Origin: Hordeum vulgare subsp. vulgare
Taxonomy: Eukaryota; Streptophyta; Magnoliopsida; Poales; Poaceae
DNA: 64,000 bases
Reading direction: 5' to 3'
Assembly: GCF_904849725.1 (NCBI RefSeq)
Contig: NC_058519.1
Location: 109,232,881 to 109,296,880 of the forward strand
Made by a program: the position numbers and the translations under genes
The notes under the pieces: model-generated
The model's input: the letters and a program-made list of their open reading frames with translations, nothing else
Databases searched by the model: none
What the model was told of the DNA's origin: nothing
Shown here: positions 36,431 to 46,701 of the stretch, piece after piece
How the letters are laid out: each line of letters begins with the position of its first letter
How positions within the stretch are numbered: position 1 is the stretch's first letter

Positions 36431-37983
36431 TGATACGTCTCCAACGTATCTATAATTTTTTATGGTTTCATGCTATTATCTTGTTAAACTTTGGATGTTT
36501 TGTATGACTTTTATATATTTTTTGGGACTAACTTATTAACTCAGTGCCAAGTGCCAGTTCCTGTTTTTTCCATGTTTTTGACCCCTTTCAGAGGAGGATT
36601 TTGAACGGAGTCCAAACGGAATGAAACTGGCAACAAGATTTTTTCCGAAACAGAAAAAGACCGGGAAGCCGGAGAATGAGGGCAGGGGGCCACCAGGGAC
36701 CCCACAAGCCCTCATGGCGCGGCCAGGAGGGAGCCCGCGGCCCCGTGGCTTGTGGGCTCCCTGAGGCTCCTTTGCCCTAGGTTTTGTGCCTATATATTCC
36801 CAAAAATTCCATAAAAAATCAGGAGATCATCGAAAGTACTTTTCCGCCGCCGCAAGCTTCTGTCTCCGCAAGATCCCATCTAGGGCACGTTATCATGCCC
36901 TGCCGGAGGGGGGGGATTCGGATACGTAGGGCTTCTTCATCAACACCATGACCTCTCCAATGATGCGTGAGTATTTCACCATAGACCTACGGGTCCATAG
37001 CTAGTAGCTAGATGGCTTCTTCTCTCTCTTGGATCTTCAATACAAAGCTCTCCATGATCTTCATGGAGATCTATCCGATGTAATATTCTTTTGCGGTGTG
37101 TTTGTCGAGATCCGATGAATTGTGGATTTATGACCAGATTATCTATGAATCTTATTTGAGTTTCTTCTAATCTCTCTTATGCATGATTTCATATACTTGC
37201 AATTCTCTTCAAGTTGTGGGTTTTGTCTGGCCAACTAGATCTATGATTTTTGCAATGGGAGAAGTGCTTGGTTTTGGGTTCATACCATGCGGTGACCTCA
37301 TCCAGTGACATAAGGGGTAGCGAGGCACGCATCGTGTTGTTGCCATCAAGGGTAAAAAGATGGGGTTTTCATCATTGGTTTTAGATTATCCCTCTACATC
37401 ATGTCATCTTGCTTAAGGCGTTACTCTGTTCGTCATGAACTCAATACACTAGATGCATGCTGGATAGCGGTCGATGTGTGGAGTAATAGTAGTAGATGCA
37501 GAAAGTATCGGTCTACTTGTCTCGGACGTGATGCCTATATGTATGATCATTGCCTTAGATATCGTCATGACTTTGCGCGGTTCTATCAATTGCTCGACAG
37601 TAATTTGTTCACCTACCGTAATACTTCCTATTTTGAGAGAAGCCTCTAGTGAACACTATGGCCCCCGGGTCTACTGCACACCATATTTTCAGCCTTACAC
37701 TTTTTACTTCGTTGCACTTTCCGCCTTCAGATCTCACTTTGCAAACAATCTTGAAGGGATTGACAACCCCTTTAAAGCATTGGGTGCAAGCTCTTTTGTG
37801 TTTGTGCAGGTACTCTAGACTTGACGAGATTCCCCTACTGGATTGATACCTTGGTTCTCAAACTGAGGGGAATACTTAGTACTCCTCTGCTGCATCACCC
37901 TTTCCTCTTCAAGGGAAAAACCAACGCAAGCCCATTCTCCTTCAACGTGTCAATTTCTTGCGTTGTTGTGTGTTGCCATAGCA
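36431..37983 (+). repeat. 5' LTR of A4
   Basis: 1553 bp, starting TGATACGTCTCCAACGTATC and ending CCATAGCA just before the primer site. Same family as the A6 LTR at 60286-61792. A GC-rich hairpin is at about 36690-36765 (ACCCCACAAGCC paired with GGCTTGTGGGCT), followed by TATATATT (36791-36798) as TATA candidate. Confidence 0.85.
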
Positions 37984-37993
37984 GAAGAATTTT

Positions 37994-38011
37994 TGGCGCC
38001 GTTGCCGGGGA
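37994..38011 (+). promoter_or_regulatory. A4 primer-binding site (tRNA-Asp type)
   Basis: TGGCGCCGTTGCCGGGGA is an exact complement, as far as I recall, of the 3' end of plant tRNA-Asp, the usual primer of Athila-type elements. It begins 10 bases after the LTR end. Confidence 0.8.
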
Positions 38012-38200
38012 GGATCAAGTCAAGAACTCATCCAAGTAGGTGTCGCAAACTCATCTCTTACATTTACTTTGTTTTCCAGTTGCCTCTCGTTTTCCTCTCC
38101 CCCACTTCACCAATTTGCCTTTTTCGTTTGCCTTTTCGTTCGCCCTTTTTATCGCTTGCTCTTTGTTCGCTTGTGTGCTTGCTTGCTTGCTGAAGTCACC

Positions 38201-40275
38201 ATGAATGAAAACACCAAACTTTGTGACTTCTCGAATACTAATGATAATGATTTTATCAGTACGCCGATTGCTCTTGCCACTAGTGCGGAGTCATACGAAA
38301 TCAACGTTGCTTTGCTGAATCTTGTTATGAAAGAGCAATTCTCTGGCCTTCCTAGTGAAGATGCCGCATCCCATCTCAATACCTTCATTGAGCTTTGCGA
38401 TATGCAAAAGAAGAAAGATGTGGATAATGATGTGATTAAATTGAATCTTTTTTCCTTTCTCGTTGTGAGATCGTGCAAAAACTTGGTTTTCTTCTTTGCC
38501 CAAAAATAGTATCGATTCATAGGATAGGTGCAAAGATGCTTATATTTCAAAGTATTTTCCGCCGGCTAAGATCATCTCTCTCCGTAATGATATCATGAAT
38601 TTCAAGCAACTTGATCATGAACATGTTGCACAATCTTGGGAGAGAATGAAATTGATGATTAGAAATTGTTCCGCTCATGGCTTGAGTTTTGGATGATTAT
38701 ACAAATCTTTTACGCTAGCTTGAATTTCGCTTCTAGAAATATCTTGGACTCCGTCTCAGGTGGAACGTTCATGGAAATCACGTTAGGGGAGGCCACAAAT
38801 CTCCTAGATAATATCATGACGAACTACTCTCAGTGGCACACTGAAAGGTCACCTACTAGTAAGAAGTTACACGCTATAGAAGAAATTAACTCGTTGAGTG
38901 CTAAGATGGATGAGTTAATGAATTTGGTTGCTAGTAGAAGTGCTCCTTTAGATCCTAATGATATGCCCTTGTCTTCTTTGATTGAGAGTAGCAACGCTAG
39001 CTTGGACGTTAATTTTGTTGGTAGGAATAATTTTGGCAACAACAATGCTTTTAGAGGAAACTATGTTCCTAGGCCTTTTCCTAGTAACTCCTCTAACAAC
39101 TTTGGCAACTCCAACAACAATACTCATGGAAATTACAATCTATTACCCTCTGATTTAGAGAGTAATATCAAAGAGTTTATCAACTCACAAAAGATTTTCA
39201 ATGCGTCCATAGAGGAAAAACTACTCAAAATGGACGATTTGGCTAAGAGCGTTGATAGAATGTCTAGTGATGTTGATGCTTTGGAAGTTAGATGTGCTCC
39301 TCCCAAAATCAATATGGATGAAACTTTGAAATCTATGCGTGTTTCCATGATTGAGAGCAAAGAAAGAACCACCCAAATTCGTGCTAGACATGAATGGCTT
39401 AAAAGGCGTGTTCTCGTGATAAGAATGACAAAGATCTTAAAGTTCTTGGTGTGACTCCCATTCAATCTTTGTTTTCTTGTGTCAAACCTAATGATTATGG
39501 GGCTGGATATGAATCCACTTTGGTTGAAAAGTGCCCCAATGATTCGGAGTCCATCTATCTTGATGCTAAAAGCATTGAAAGTGGAGTAGAAGATATTAAA
39601 ACTTTGAGTAGTAATGAAATTACTACCTTGGATTTCAAGGAATTCAATTATGATAGTTTCTCCTTGATTGAATGCATCTCATTTATGCAATCCATGTTAA
39701 ACTCTCCACACGCTTATAGCCAAAACAAGGCCTTTACCGATCATATCATCGAAGCTATGATAAAATCTCTTGAAGAGAAACTTGAATTGGAAGTCTCTAT
39801 CCCTAGAAAGCTTCATGATGAGTGGGAAACTACTATCAAAATCGAAATCAAAAACTATGAATGCAATGCTTTGTGTGATTTGGGTGCTAGTGTTTCCGCG
39901 ATTCCAAAGTCTTTATGTGATGTTCTGGGTTTTAATGAGATTGAAGAGTGTTCTCTTAATTTGCATCTTGCGGATTCTACTATCAAGAAACCCATGGGAA
40001 GGATCAATGATGTTCTTATTATTGCAAATAGGAACTATGTACCCGTGGATTTCATTGTGCTTGACATTGGTTGCAATCCTATATGCCCTATTATTCTTGG
40101 TAGACTTTTCCTAAGGACTATCGGTGCTTTCATCGATATGAAGGAAGGGAATATTAGATTTCAATTTCCTTTAAGGAAGGGCATGGAACACTTTCCTAGA
40201 AAGAAAATAAGATTGCCTTATGAATCCATGATGAGGGCCACTTATGGTTTGAGCACCAAAGACGACGATACGTGA
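38201..40275 (+). pseudogene. A4 gag-protease polyprotein, frameshifted
   Basis: ATG at 38201 opens MNENTKLCDFSN and runs to a frameshift near 38450. The correct frame then continues with two stops (R to TGA and W to TAG positions) through KYFPPAKIISLRNDIMNF to about 38690. A further open block, 38666-39454, carries the rest of gag including an Asn-rich stretch (NNFGNNN..., SNNFGNSNNN). A second shift leads into 39451-40275 with the retropepsin-like segment CDLGASVSAIP and PIILGR about 65 residues later. It ends STKDDDT, stop at 40273-40275. Athila-type aspartic protease; at least three lesions, so inactive. Confidence 0.8.
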
Positions 40276-40551
40276 TTCTATCGCTTTTATGCCTAACTAA
40301 GGGCGTTAAACAATAGCGCTTGTTGGGAGGCAACCCAATGAATTTATCTTTTTTCTTTCTGTATTGTTGCGTACACACCATCATAATTCGATTGTGATTG
40401 TGTTTTTCGTGTTTCTTTTTGTGTTTGAGCCAAGCAAAACCTTTATCATTAGTCTTGGTAATGGTTGTTTGATCCTGCTGGAAAAAGACAGAAACTTTTC
40501 GCTCACGAGATGATTGTTCATTTTTATTCAGAAAGAGCTTTTGAGTTGATT
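40276..40551 (+). other. A4 3' untranslated tail
   Basis: About 275 bp after the protease stop, containing GGGCGTTAAACAATAGCGCT and TTGGGAGGCAACCCAA (40323-40338, a perfect palindrome-like hairpin TTGGG-AGGCAA-CCCAA). No coding sequence. A sharp switch to LTR sequence occurs at 40552. Confidence 0.5.
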
Positions 40552-40844
40552 TAGAAAGTATCGGTCTACTTGTCTCGGAGTAGCACCATGAATAGCGGTC
40601 GATGTGTGGAGTAATAGTAGTAGATGCAGAAAGTATCGGTCTACTTGTCTCGGACGTGATGCCTATATGTATGATCATTGCCTTAGATATCGTCATGACT
40701 TTGCGCGGTTCTATCAATTGCTCGACAGTAATTTGTTCACCCACCGTAATACTTCCTGTTTTGAGAGAAGCCTCTAGTGAACACTATGGCCCCCGGGTCT
40801 AGTCCACACCATATTTTTCAGCTTTACACTTTTTACTTCGTTGC
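40552..40844 (+). repeat. Rearranged A4 LTR fragment
   Basis: 40552-40578 repeats LTR bases 37498-37524; then a short filler (GTAGCACCATG) and from 40590 a jump back to LTR base about 37463, running to about 37714. Identity to the 5' LTR over the 250-bp block is high (about six differences seen). The remaining 1.2 kb of a 3' LTR is missing, and A3 sequence resumes near 40845. Confidence 0.7.
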
Positions 40845-42220
40845 ACCATGTTCTTCTTCAGGAGAGCTAATCTGGAGGCTGTTTCGGCCTCCGGAGAGGG
40901 GAAATCGTTGCCATCATCATCACCATCACCACTCCATCATCATTCCATGGTTTCTCCCATCATGCGTGAGTAATTCCCTACTGTAGGCGAAGGGGATGGG
41001 AGAGATTGGATGAGTTAGATCATGTAATAGTTTGTCGGATTGTTGGGGGCATGTTGCCTATCATCTACTATGGTGTTTATCATCTTGGCTACTACTTGTT
41101 ACTCTTAACGCTTGTCACTTTGGGCCCGAGTGCCATGATTTCAGATCTGAATACCTTATGTTTTCATGAATACATTTGTGTTCTAGATCCTATCTATGAG
41201 TAGTATGAACCTATTATAGTCCGGAACCGGCAATCCCAATGGTGACAGCTTGGGACACCAAAGGGGATAGACTATAGTTTGAGGATTCCATGTATCCATT
41301 GATTGTTAATGATTTGTTCCGGTGCTCTTTGACAGGAGCACCTTAATCTCCATAAGTTCATTTTGGCACCATTGATAGCGGGATGGTAGGACAAAAGATG
41401 ATGTGCAAGTTCTTATTGCAAGCACGCACGACTACCTCGGGATACAAGCCTAATGTTTGATATATGCCTAGATAATCATTACTTTTCAATGTGCCTTGCC
41501 CCAAGTGAAATACATGATATCTCTCATCCATGACCAACTATCCATGTACTTAGCCTACAGTGTTTTAATCCTCCTAGTTACAAGTTACTTTACTTTTGCC
41601 GTTTTAATTTTGTTGCTTTGCCACCATTATTTTCGTTGTCACTATCACTTCCATATCACCATTGCTACTAATATTTCATTGCCAAGCAAGTATCTTCCAG
41701 GTGCGGTTGAATTGACAACTCAACTATTAAAGCTTATAAATATTCTTTGGCTCCCCTTGTGTCGAATCAATAAATTGGGTTAACTTACCCACGAAGACTG
41801 TTGTGATCCCCTACACTTGTGGGTTATCACCAAGTACCCAATGGTAATAAGCTTCTGAACTTCTCACTTCCACATATCATCGTGGAGAAACCAAACCGAT
41901 GCACCAAATGCAATGGCAAGGGCACACGGAGTGCCGAAGTCCTTCTCTCCCAAATTCCACCAAAGCAACTAATGCTAGGGAGGAAAATGAGAGGAAGAAC
42001 GAAGAAGAACACAAAGAACTCCAAGATCTAGGCCCAAGGGGTTCCCCTCACTTAGAGAAGAAAGTGATTGGTGGAAATGTGGATCTAGATCTCCTCTCTC
42101 TTTTCCCTCAAGAACTAGCAAGAATCATTGGAGGGATTGAGAGTTAGCAAGCTCGAAGAAGGTCAACAATGGGGGGCAAACTCGAGCTTCACAGATAAGG
42201 TTCAATGGGGAAGAAGACCC

Positions 42221-42230
42221 CCTTTTATAG
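42221..42230 (-). promoter_or_regulatory. Candidate TATA box of S1 LTR
   Basis: CTATAAAAGG on the - strand, about 50 bp downstream (in element orientation) of the palindromic repeat cluster. The only good TATA-like motif in that part of the LTR. Confidence 0.45.
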
Positions 42231-42270
42231 GTGGGGAAAAATCCAATTGTTATGCTTCAGAGCCCGCACA

Positions 42271-42450
42271 GAGCGGTACTACCGCTCCGTAGGTTCACCA
42301 TCCATGCTAAGGCAAAAATGATGCGCAAATAAAGTTCGACGGAGCGGTACTACCGCTCGAGGGAGAGGTACTACCGCTCGGTAGGTTCACCAACCATGCA
42401 GAGGCAAAAAGGATGCGCAAATAAAATCCGACGGAGCGGTACTACCGCTC
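42271..42450 (-). repeat. Palindromic repeat cluster in S1 LTR
   Basis: GAGCGGTACTACCGCTC occurs at 42271-42287, 42342-42358 and 42434-42450, with a partial copy at 42364-42379. Each is a near-perfect palindrome. Two longer units of about 70 bp (palindrome plus TAGGTTCACCA...GATGCGCAAATAAA) are tandem duplicates, at 42271-42341 and 42364-42433. Related CGGTAGTACCG motifs occur in the internal region (45029-45142, 55319-55412). Short palindromic repeats upstream of the promoter are known from other Sireviruses. Confidence 0.8.
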
Positions 42451-43501
42451 TAGGAGAAAGTGCCTTAACTTTCGCATACGAACTCCGAATTCAAAGAAAC
42501 CAAGTTAGTTAGAAAGCTAACGACATGGGCTAACACAATCGTGATAGAAATATCAGTAAGAAGCAAGTGAGAAAAGGCCCATAAGAAAATGGTGAGAACC
42601 CTTCCTCGAATAAGACCGGTAAATACTCCCAACATCGAAAACATCATAGAAGATGCATATGGACTCCGTTTTTGATGAACTCGAGCTTGTCATGAAGATG
42701 ACCATAAGCTCTAAAACTAACAAAGAGAAACACCAAATTAGAACCAAGAAGTATGATGCAAGGATGTAAATGGTTTGAGCTCTCAATGAATGATACGATC
42801 AAGCAACTCACTTGAGAGCCCCCCCTTGACAGTACGACAATCTATCCTAAAACAAAAAACCTATCAAGGGCAAACCTATACCTTGCACCTCGTCCTCTTG
42901 AGCTCGATGACGATGATCTTGGCTTCCTCAAGATGGACCACCTTTCTTGATTGCCTTGGTTTAATGAAGAATAGTTGATTGCTCCCTCATACTCACTATG
43001 GGTGAGCCACTCTTCAGCACATCTTCACAAGTCCATTGCCACAACAATGGACGGCAAGCTTCAAGCATGATATCTTTGTGATGCTCCACTTGAACTTGCA
43101 CATAGCAATCTTGATGAAAATCACCGCTTGATGTCATCCTTCATGGGTTGTATGAGATCTTACTCTTGACGCAAGCCCATGGAAACACACTTAACCCTAC
43201 ATAGAACTCTCACAAAGACCATGGGTTAGTACACAAAACGTAATGAACAATGCTTACCATACCATGGGATCACCTGATCCCTCTCGGTACATCTTGTATG
43301 CTTTGTGTGTTGATCATTTTCATTTACTCTTTGTGTGACGATGTTGATCAACCTTGTGTATCCATGACCATTCTTTGGATAATACCTTGAATACCACCTT
43401 GGTCAGCATATAAACTCCTTGAACCCAACAGATGGACTTCAAGAAGTGCATGTGGACAAATCCTATAAATATAACTTAAGGCAACCATTAGTCCATAGGG
43501 A

Positions 43502-43576
43502 TTGTCATCAATTACCAAAACCACATATGGAGAAATATGCTCTAACAATGTCCCTCATTTTGGTAATTGATGACAA
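43502..43576 (-). promoter_or_regulatory. S1 polypurine tract bracketed by a perfect 19-bp inverted repeat
   Basis: TTGTCATCAATTACCAAAA (43502-43520, inside the LTR) and its exact reverse complement (43558-43576, internal side) flank the LTR border at 43547/43548. Between them are the weak purine tract (TGAGGGACAT in element orientation) and the first bases of the LTR (TGTTAGAGCATATTTC). In RNA the arms would form a stem with a 37-base loop. Confidence 0.75.
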
Positions 43577-45144
43577 CCACTTCAAGAGAGTCTATATAAG
43601 GAAATAAGCATAACCAAGCGCACACATACAAAGCAATAGTGCATGCATGCAAGATGTAAATACTTACGCAATAAAAGCAAAACCCTCTAAACATATCCAA
43701 AGTAAACTCTCTAAACTTCTCCCCCATTGGCATCGATTTCCAAAATGGATGGCAAGTTTAGAAAGCCAATATAGTAGGTGGCCCTCCAAAAAGCGTGTAC
43801 TTCTCAGTAAATGAGTGCAAAGAAATACACAAATACAATGATAAGTAGTTGGAGGAAAACGAACTATATCGAGGACCCAAAGATTGCAAAAAGAAGGATC
43901 GTATGCCGCAAAGACATACAAAATAGCAGCAAGCAATCAAAAGATACCAGATGGAACAAACAATCACATGGTTCTTCGAACCACATGAATAAAAGATATT
44001 ATGATAAGGGCAAAGGAGTGTTTTATCAAAACTAGAGAAGCTCCCCATGATTTTTGCACTAATAAGAGATTTTTGTATTTGATACAAGTGCACAAAATAG
44101 GATCATTACTCCCCCAAAATTAATAAAAACACAAAACAAGTGCAAGCAAGTAGATAAGACAATAAGTATATCACTTGCACACAACAAATGGTTGAGCAAC
44201 ATGTAAAAGAAGCAACTTAAGAATAGGCTCAACCAAAATAATGTGTGTGAGTCATGGTAAAGCACTTGAGAAGACTAATATAAGGATGAGCATTACTCAT
44301 CAACATAGTCTTGATGAAATGAGAAACAAAGTGCAAGACATATCCTTCCCACACACACATTACTAGAAAATGGGTTCACAAGCTTACTAAAAAATAAGTT
44401 GAGGACCAACGCTTGTGACAGCCCATGGTGAAGATAAGAAATAATAACCTTGTCAAGAGGAGGGATACTAATCGAAATGGCAAAGCCCTCATCAAGACAA
44501 GCATGAGGAAAAATAATCTTCACCACCAAAGAGTGCATCAATATGCAAGAATATAAGTTACGCACTCAAGACAGATCCTTTCACAAAGCCACCAAAAACT
44601 AAAAAGGAAATGCAATGGTGAACGTGAAAAAAGAGAGGATATCAATTAGAGATGTAACTTCTATCATGTGTAAAAGATTCTAGGTAGAAGACAATCATGA
44701 TGATATATATCCACAAAGAAGGATGTACACACGAAATGGTTACAAGAAGGAACAAACAAGATATCCAAAAGGAAGTCATAAATATATCAATAAGATCTTT
44801 GCTTGGAAGCATAACACATGGCCTAATATTTTCTTATTGTACAATATGAACTTCCAACATATGAACATCAAAGACATCCCAACTAGCAATAAGACATCAT
44901 CGTTCGAATGCATTGAGAAAGGAAACAAGTACCACAAGAACGAATCAAGAGATTCATGTCATGACGCAACCTGGAGAGAGAGACAGAACCACGAGAGGAG
45001 GGTATAACCCCTCGCGGTCCCGACGGCGCGGTAGTACCGCGCGTCATCACGATAGTACCGCCTGGCCTACGGTTGTAAAATTTTACAACCCCTCGCTGGG
45101 ATGTAGTACCGTTCGTCCAGCCGCAGAAGAAAAATACTGCCGTG
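43577..45144 (-). other. S1 3' non-coding region, part 1
   Basis: About 1.6 kb without coding sequence. Purine-tract-like motifs (CTCCCCC on +) at about 43719-43725 and ACTCCCCC at 44108-44115 recur as in part 2. CGGTAGTACCG-type motifs begin at about 45029 near the A5 insertion point. Ends with CCGTG (45140-45144), the target duplication of A5. Confidence 0.6.
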
Positions 45145-46666
45145 TGATGACCCACAAGTATAGGGGATCTATCGTAGTCCTTTCGATAAGTAAGAGTGTC
45201 GAACCCAACGAGGAGCAGAAGGATCTGACAAGTGGTTTTCACCAAGGTATTCTCTGCAAGCACTGCAATTATCGATAACAGATAGTTGTGTGATTAGATG
45301 ATTCGCAGCAAGTAGCAAGTAACAAAAGTAACAACGGTGTCGCAAAGTGGCCCAATCCCTTTTGTAGCAAGGGACAAGCCTGGACAAACTCTTATAGGAG
45401 GTAAAGCGCTCCCAAGAACACATGGGAAGTTCTGTCAAGCTAGTTTTCATCATGTTCATATGATTCGCGTTCGCTACTTTGATAGTTTGATATGTGGGTG
45501 GACCAGTGCTTGGGTGCTGCCCTTACTTGGACAAACCTCCCACTTATGATTAACCCCTCACGCAAGCATCCACAACTATGAAAGAAGAATTAAGACAAAG
45601 TCTAACCATAACATTAAACTAGTGGATCCAAATCAGCCCCTTACGAAGCAACGCATAAACTAGGGTTTAAGCTTCAGTCACTCTAGCAACCCATCATCTA
45701 CTTACTACTTCCCAATGCCTTCCTCTATGCCCAAATAATGGTAAAGTGTTATGTAGTCGATGTTCACATAACACCACTAGAGGAGAGACAACATACAACG
45801 CATCAAAATATCGAACAAATACCAAATTCACATGACTACTTATAGCATGACTTATCCCATGTCCTCAGGAACAAAAGTGACTACTCACAAAGCATAATTA
45901 TATTCACGACCAGAGAGGTATTGAATAGCATCAAGGATCTAAACATATAATCTTCCACCGAGTAATCCAAATAGCATCAACTACAAAGAGTAATTAACAC
46001 TACTAGCAACCTTACAAGTACCAATCGGAGTCGTGAGACGGAGATTGGTTACAAGAGATGAACTAGGGTTTGGAGATGAGATGGTGCTGATGAAGATGTT
46101 GATGGTGATGAGTCCCCTCCAATGAGAGGAGTGTGGTTGATGACGATGGCAACGATTTCCCCCTCTGGGAGGGAAGTTTCCCTGGCAGGACGGCCCTGCT
46201 GGAGCTCTAGATTGGTTCTGCTCAAGTTCCGCCTCGTGGTGGCGGCGATTCCTCCTGAAAGCCTCCTCTTGATTTTTTTGGAACGAAACCCTCCTTATAG
46301 CAAAAGAGGGGGCTAGAGGGCCAACAGGGAGCCCACAAGCCCCCTAGGCGCAACCAGGGGGTAGGCCGCGCCTAGCAGGCTTGTGGCCTCCTGCTGGCTC
46401 CCCTCTGGTACTTCTTTGGCCCAGTATTTTTTATAAAATCCAAAATAAATCCTCGTTGATTTTCACGGCTTTTGGAGTTATGCAAAATAGGTATCTCAAA
46501 CTTGCTCCTTTTTCAGCCCATAATTCCAGCTGCCGGCATTCTCCCTCTTCATGTAAACCTTGCAAAATAAGAGAGAAAAGGCATAAGTATTGTACCGTGA
46601 AGTGTAATAACAGCCCATAAAGCGATAAATATCAACATGAAAGCATGATGCAAAATGGACGTATCA
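45145..46666 (-). repeat. 3' LTR of A5
   Basis: 1522 bp, TGATGACCCACAAG...GGACGTATCA on +. Candidate TATA (CTATAAGG on -) at 46293-46300. A strong GC-rich hairpin at about 46322-46400 (arms with GCCCACAAGCCCCCTAGGCGC and GCGCCTAGCAGGCTTGTGGC) lies just downstream of it on + (upstream in element orientation). Confidence 0.95.
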
Positions 46667-46701
46667 ACTCCCCCAAGCTTAGACCTCGCTTGTCCTCAAG
46701 C
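46667..46701 (-). promoter_or_regulatory. A5 polypurine tract and stem-loop
   Basis: In element orientation GCTTGAGGACAAGC (46688-46701) then AAGCTTGGGGGAGT (46667-46680) abutting the LTR. The 14-base tract is repeated exactly at 48155-48168, 1.5 kb upstream inside the element. Confidence 0.78.

Larger units (their letters stand above)
36431..40844 (+). mobile_element. A4: gag-protease Athila-type element without RT, nested in A3
   Basis: 5' LTR 36431-37983, tRNA-Asp primer site, gag-protease (38201-40275), a short tail, and then only a rearranged piece of LTR (40552-40844) in place of the 3' LTR. No RT, RNase H or integrase sequence follows the protease, and the ORF ends in a normal-looking stop followed by a leader-like tail. 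This matches non-autonomous Triticeae Athila-type families (Sabrina/Derami-like, tentative) that would depend on enzymes supplied in trans. Confidence 0.8.
36136..41829 (+). mobile_element. A3: solo Athila-type LTR with target duplication CCAAG, interrupted by A4
   Basis: Starts TGATATGCCTCAAACG (36136), ends TTGTGGGTTATCA (41829). CCAAG precedes (36131-36135) and follows (41830-41834). The left part (36136-36430) and right part (about 40845-41829) together correspond to the A1 LTR at 87-1480, but roughly 100-150 bp present in A1 is missing where A4 sits. No internal region, hence solo LTR. The insertion is in the S1 3' LTR. Confidence 0.85.
35475..43547 (-). repeat. 3' LTR of S1, interrupted by A3 and A4
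   Basis: Own sequence is 35475-36135 plus about 41835-43547, about 2.37 kb. On + it starts TGAAAGTACGTGG and ends GCTCTAACA. 35475-36110 matches 59650-60275 closely (same G-run of 11-12 bases about 25 bp from the edge, same GCAATCTCCACAACTTAATT blocks). A TATA candidate and palindromic repeats lie in the right-hand part. Confidence 0.8.

Noticed and set aside
37401..37846. Two overlapping open frames in the A4 LTR, repeated at 40602-40802 and inverted at 60455-60851, giving near-identical peptides
   Set aside because: They are the same LTR sequence by descent; both frames stay open together and no domain is recognisable, so conservation reflects recent common origin, not protein selection.
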